This document shows positions 13,684 through 13,748 of a DNA stretch of 13,748 bases, one piece after another. Every line of letters starts with the position of its first letter. Position 1 is the first letter of the stretch. The position numbers were made by a program, and so were the translations under genes. Source of the DNA: Bacteroidota bacterium (GTDB taxonomy: Bacteria > Bacteroidota > Bacteroidia > Bacteroidales > Paludibacteraceae). The DNA lies in NCBI GenBank assembly GCA_017860335.1, contig JAFNAU010000168.1, forward strand, positions 1 through 13,748. The letters run 5' to 3'. Under the pieces are notes generated by a model that saw only the letters and a list, made by a program, of their open reading frames with translations, was not told where the DNA came from and searched no databases.

Positions 13684-13748
13684 AAATTCCAGAGGAATTT
13701 CATATTTGTAGTAAAAATTTGCCTCTTTTTATTCGACTCCGATAGGAG
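13684..13748 (+). repeat. Hairpin-TTTGTAG repeat unit and start of a second hairpin (REP-like), cut by window edge
   Basis: AAATTCC-AGA-GGAATTT (13684-13700, 7-bp perfect stem) is followed by CATA and TTTGTAG (13705-13711), then TAAAA. This is the same layout, including the AGA loop, as the plus-oriented unit at 6188-6215 (AGCCAC-AGA-GTGGCT, AAATC, TTTGTAG). About 50 bases further, CTCC-GATA-GGAG at 13737-13748 begins another palindrome whose outer arm (ATTCGA before it) is cut by the window edge. The stems differ in sequence while the TTTGTAG tail is constant, so the conserved part is structure plus tail. Confidence 0.65.

Overview
The window looks like chromosome of a member of the Bacteroidota, probably the order Bacteroidales. 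The signs are: sigma promoters of the Bacteroidetes kind (TTG, 19 bases, TAnnTTTG) ahead of a tRNA and of the last gene pair; starts without clear Shine-Dalgarno sequences; a GlmM and a fused aspartokinase/homoserine dehydrogenase of the kind I know from Bacteroides relatives; an FKBP-type lipoprotein; and a DUF438-hemerythrin-PAS protein. Species cannot be named from sequence alone.

Layout. Positions 2-205 are the 3' end of purL. Positions 305-1188 hold a broken cation-efflux (CDF) transporter gene that has lost part of transmembrane helix 2 together with its frame. Positions 1269-6032 are a run of plus-strand genes: an unknown exported protein, prfA (release factor 1), a small membrane protein of the STM3941 type, pyrF, a DUF438/hemerythrin-like/PAS protein and a 95-residue unknown, ended by a hairpin terminator. 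Positions 6155-6368 contain an inverted pair of hairpin repeats and a minus-strand tRNA-Arg(UCU) with its promoter. Positions 6615-10103 hold thrA overlapping an FKBP-type lipoprotein gene, then a second, frameshifted FKBP-like gene. glmM (10186-11574) stands alone between two strong terminators.

The right end (11835-13748) is different in character: AT-rich, with AGA as the dominant arginine codon. It has its own promoter and a tightly coupled pair of genes, a soluble DUF4747-like protein and a four-helix membrane protein, overlapping by 8 bases. After them comes about 350 bases of noncoding DNA with a regularly spaced heptamer and another copy of the hairpin repeat. This pair is the best candidate for an undescribed system; a defence or abortive-infection role is a hypothesis only.

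How the genes relate: the left and middle parts are housekeeping (purine and pyrimidine synthesis, translation termination, aspartate-family amino acids, amino-sugar supply for the cell wall). Two genes are visibly broken (CDF and the second FKBP-like gene), which means either real gene decay or consensus errors. A hairpin followed by TTTGTAG occurs three times, with a probable fourth hairpin cut by the window edge, and appears to be a dispersed REP-like repeat family.
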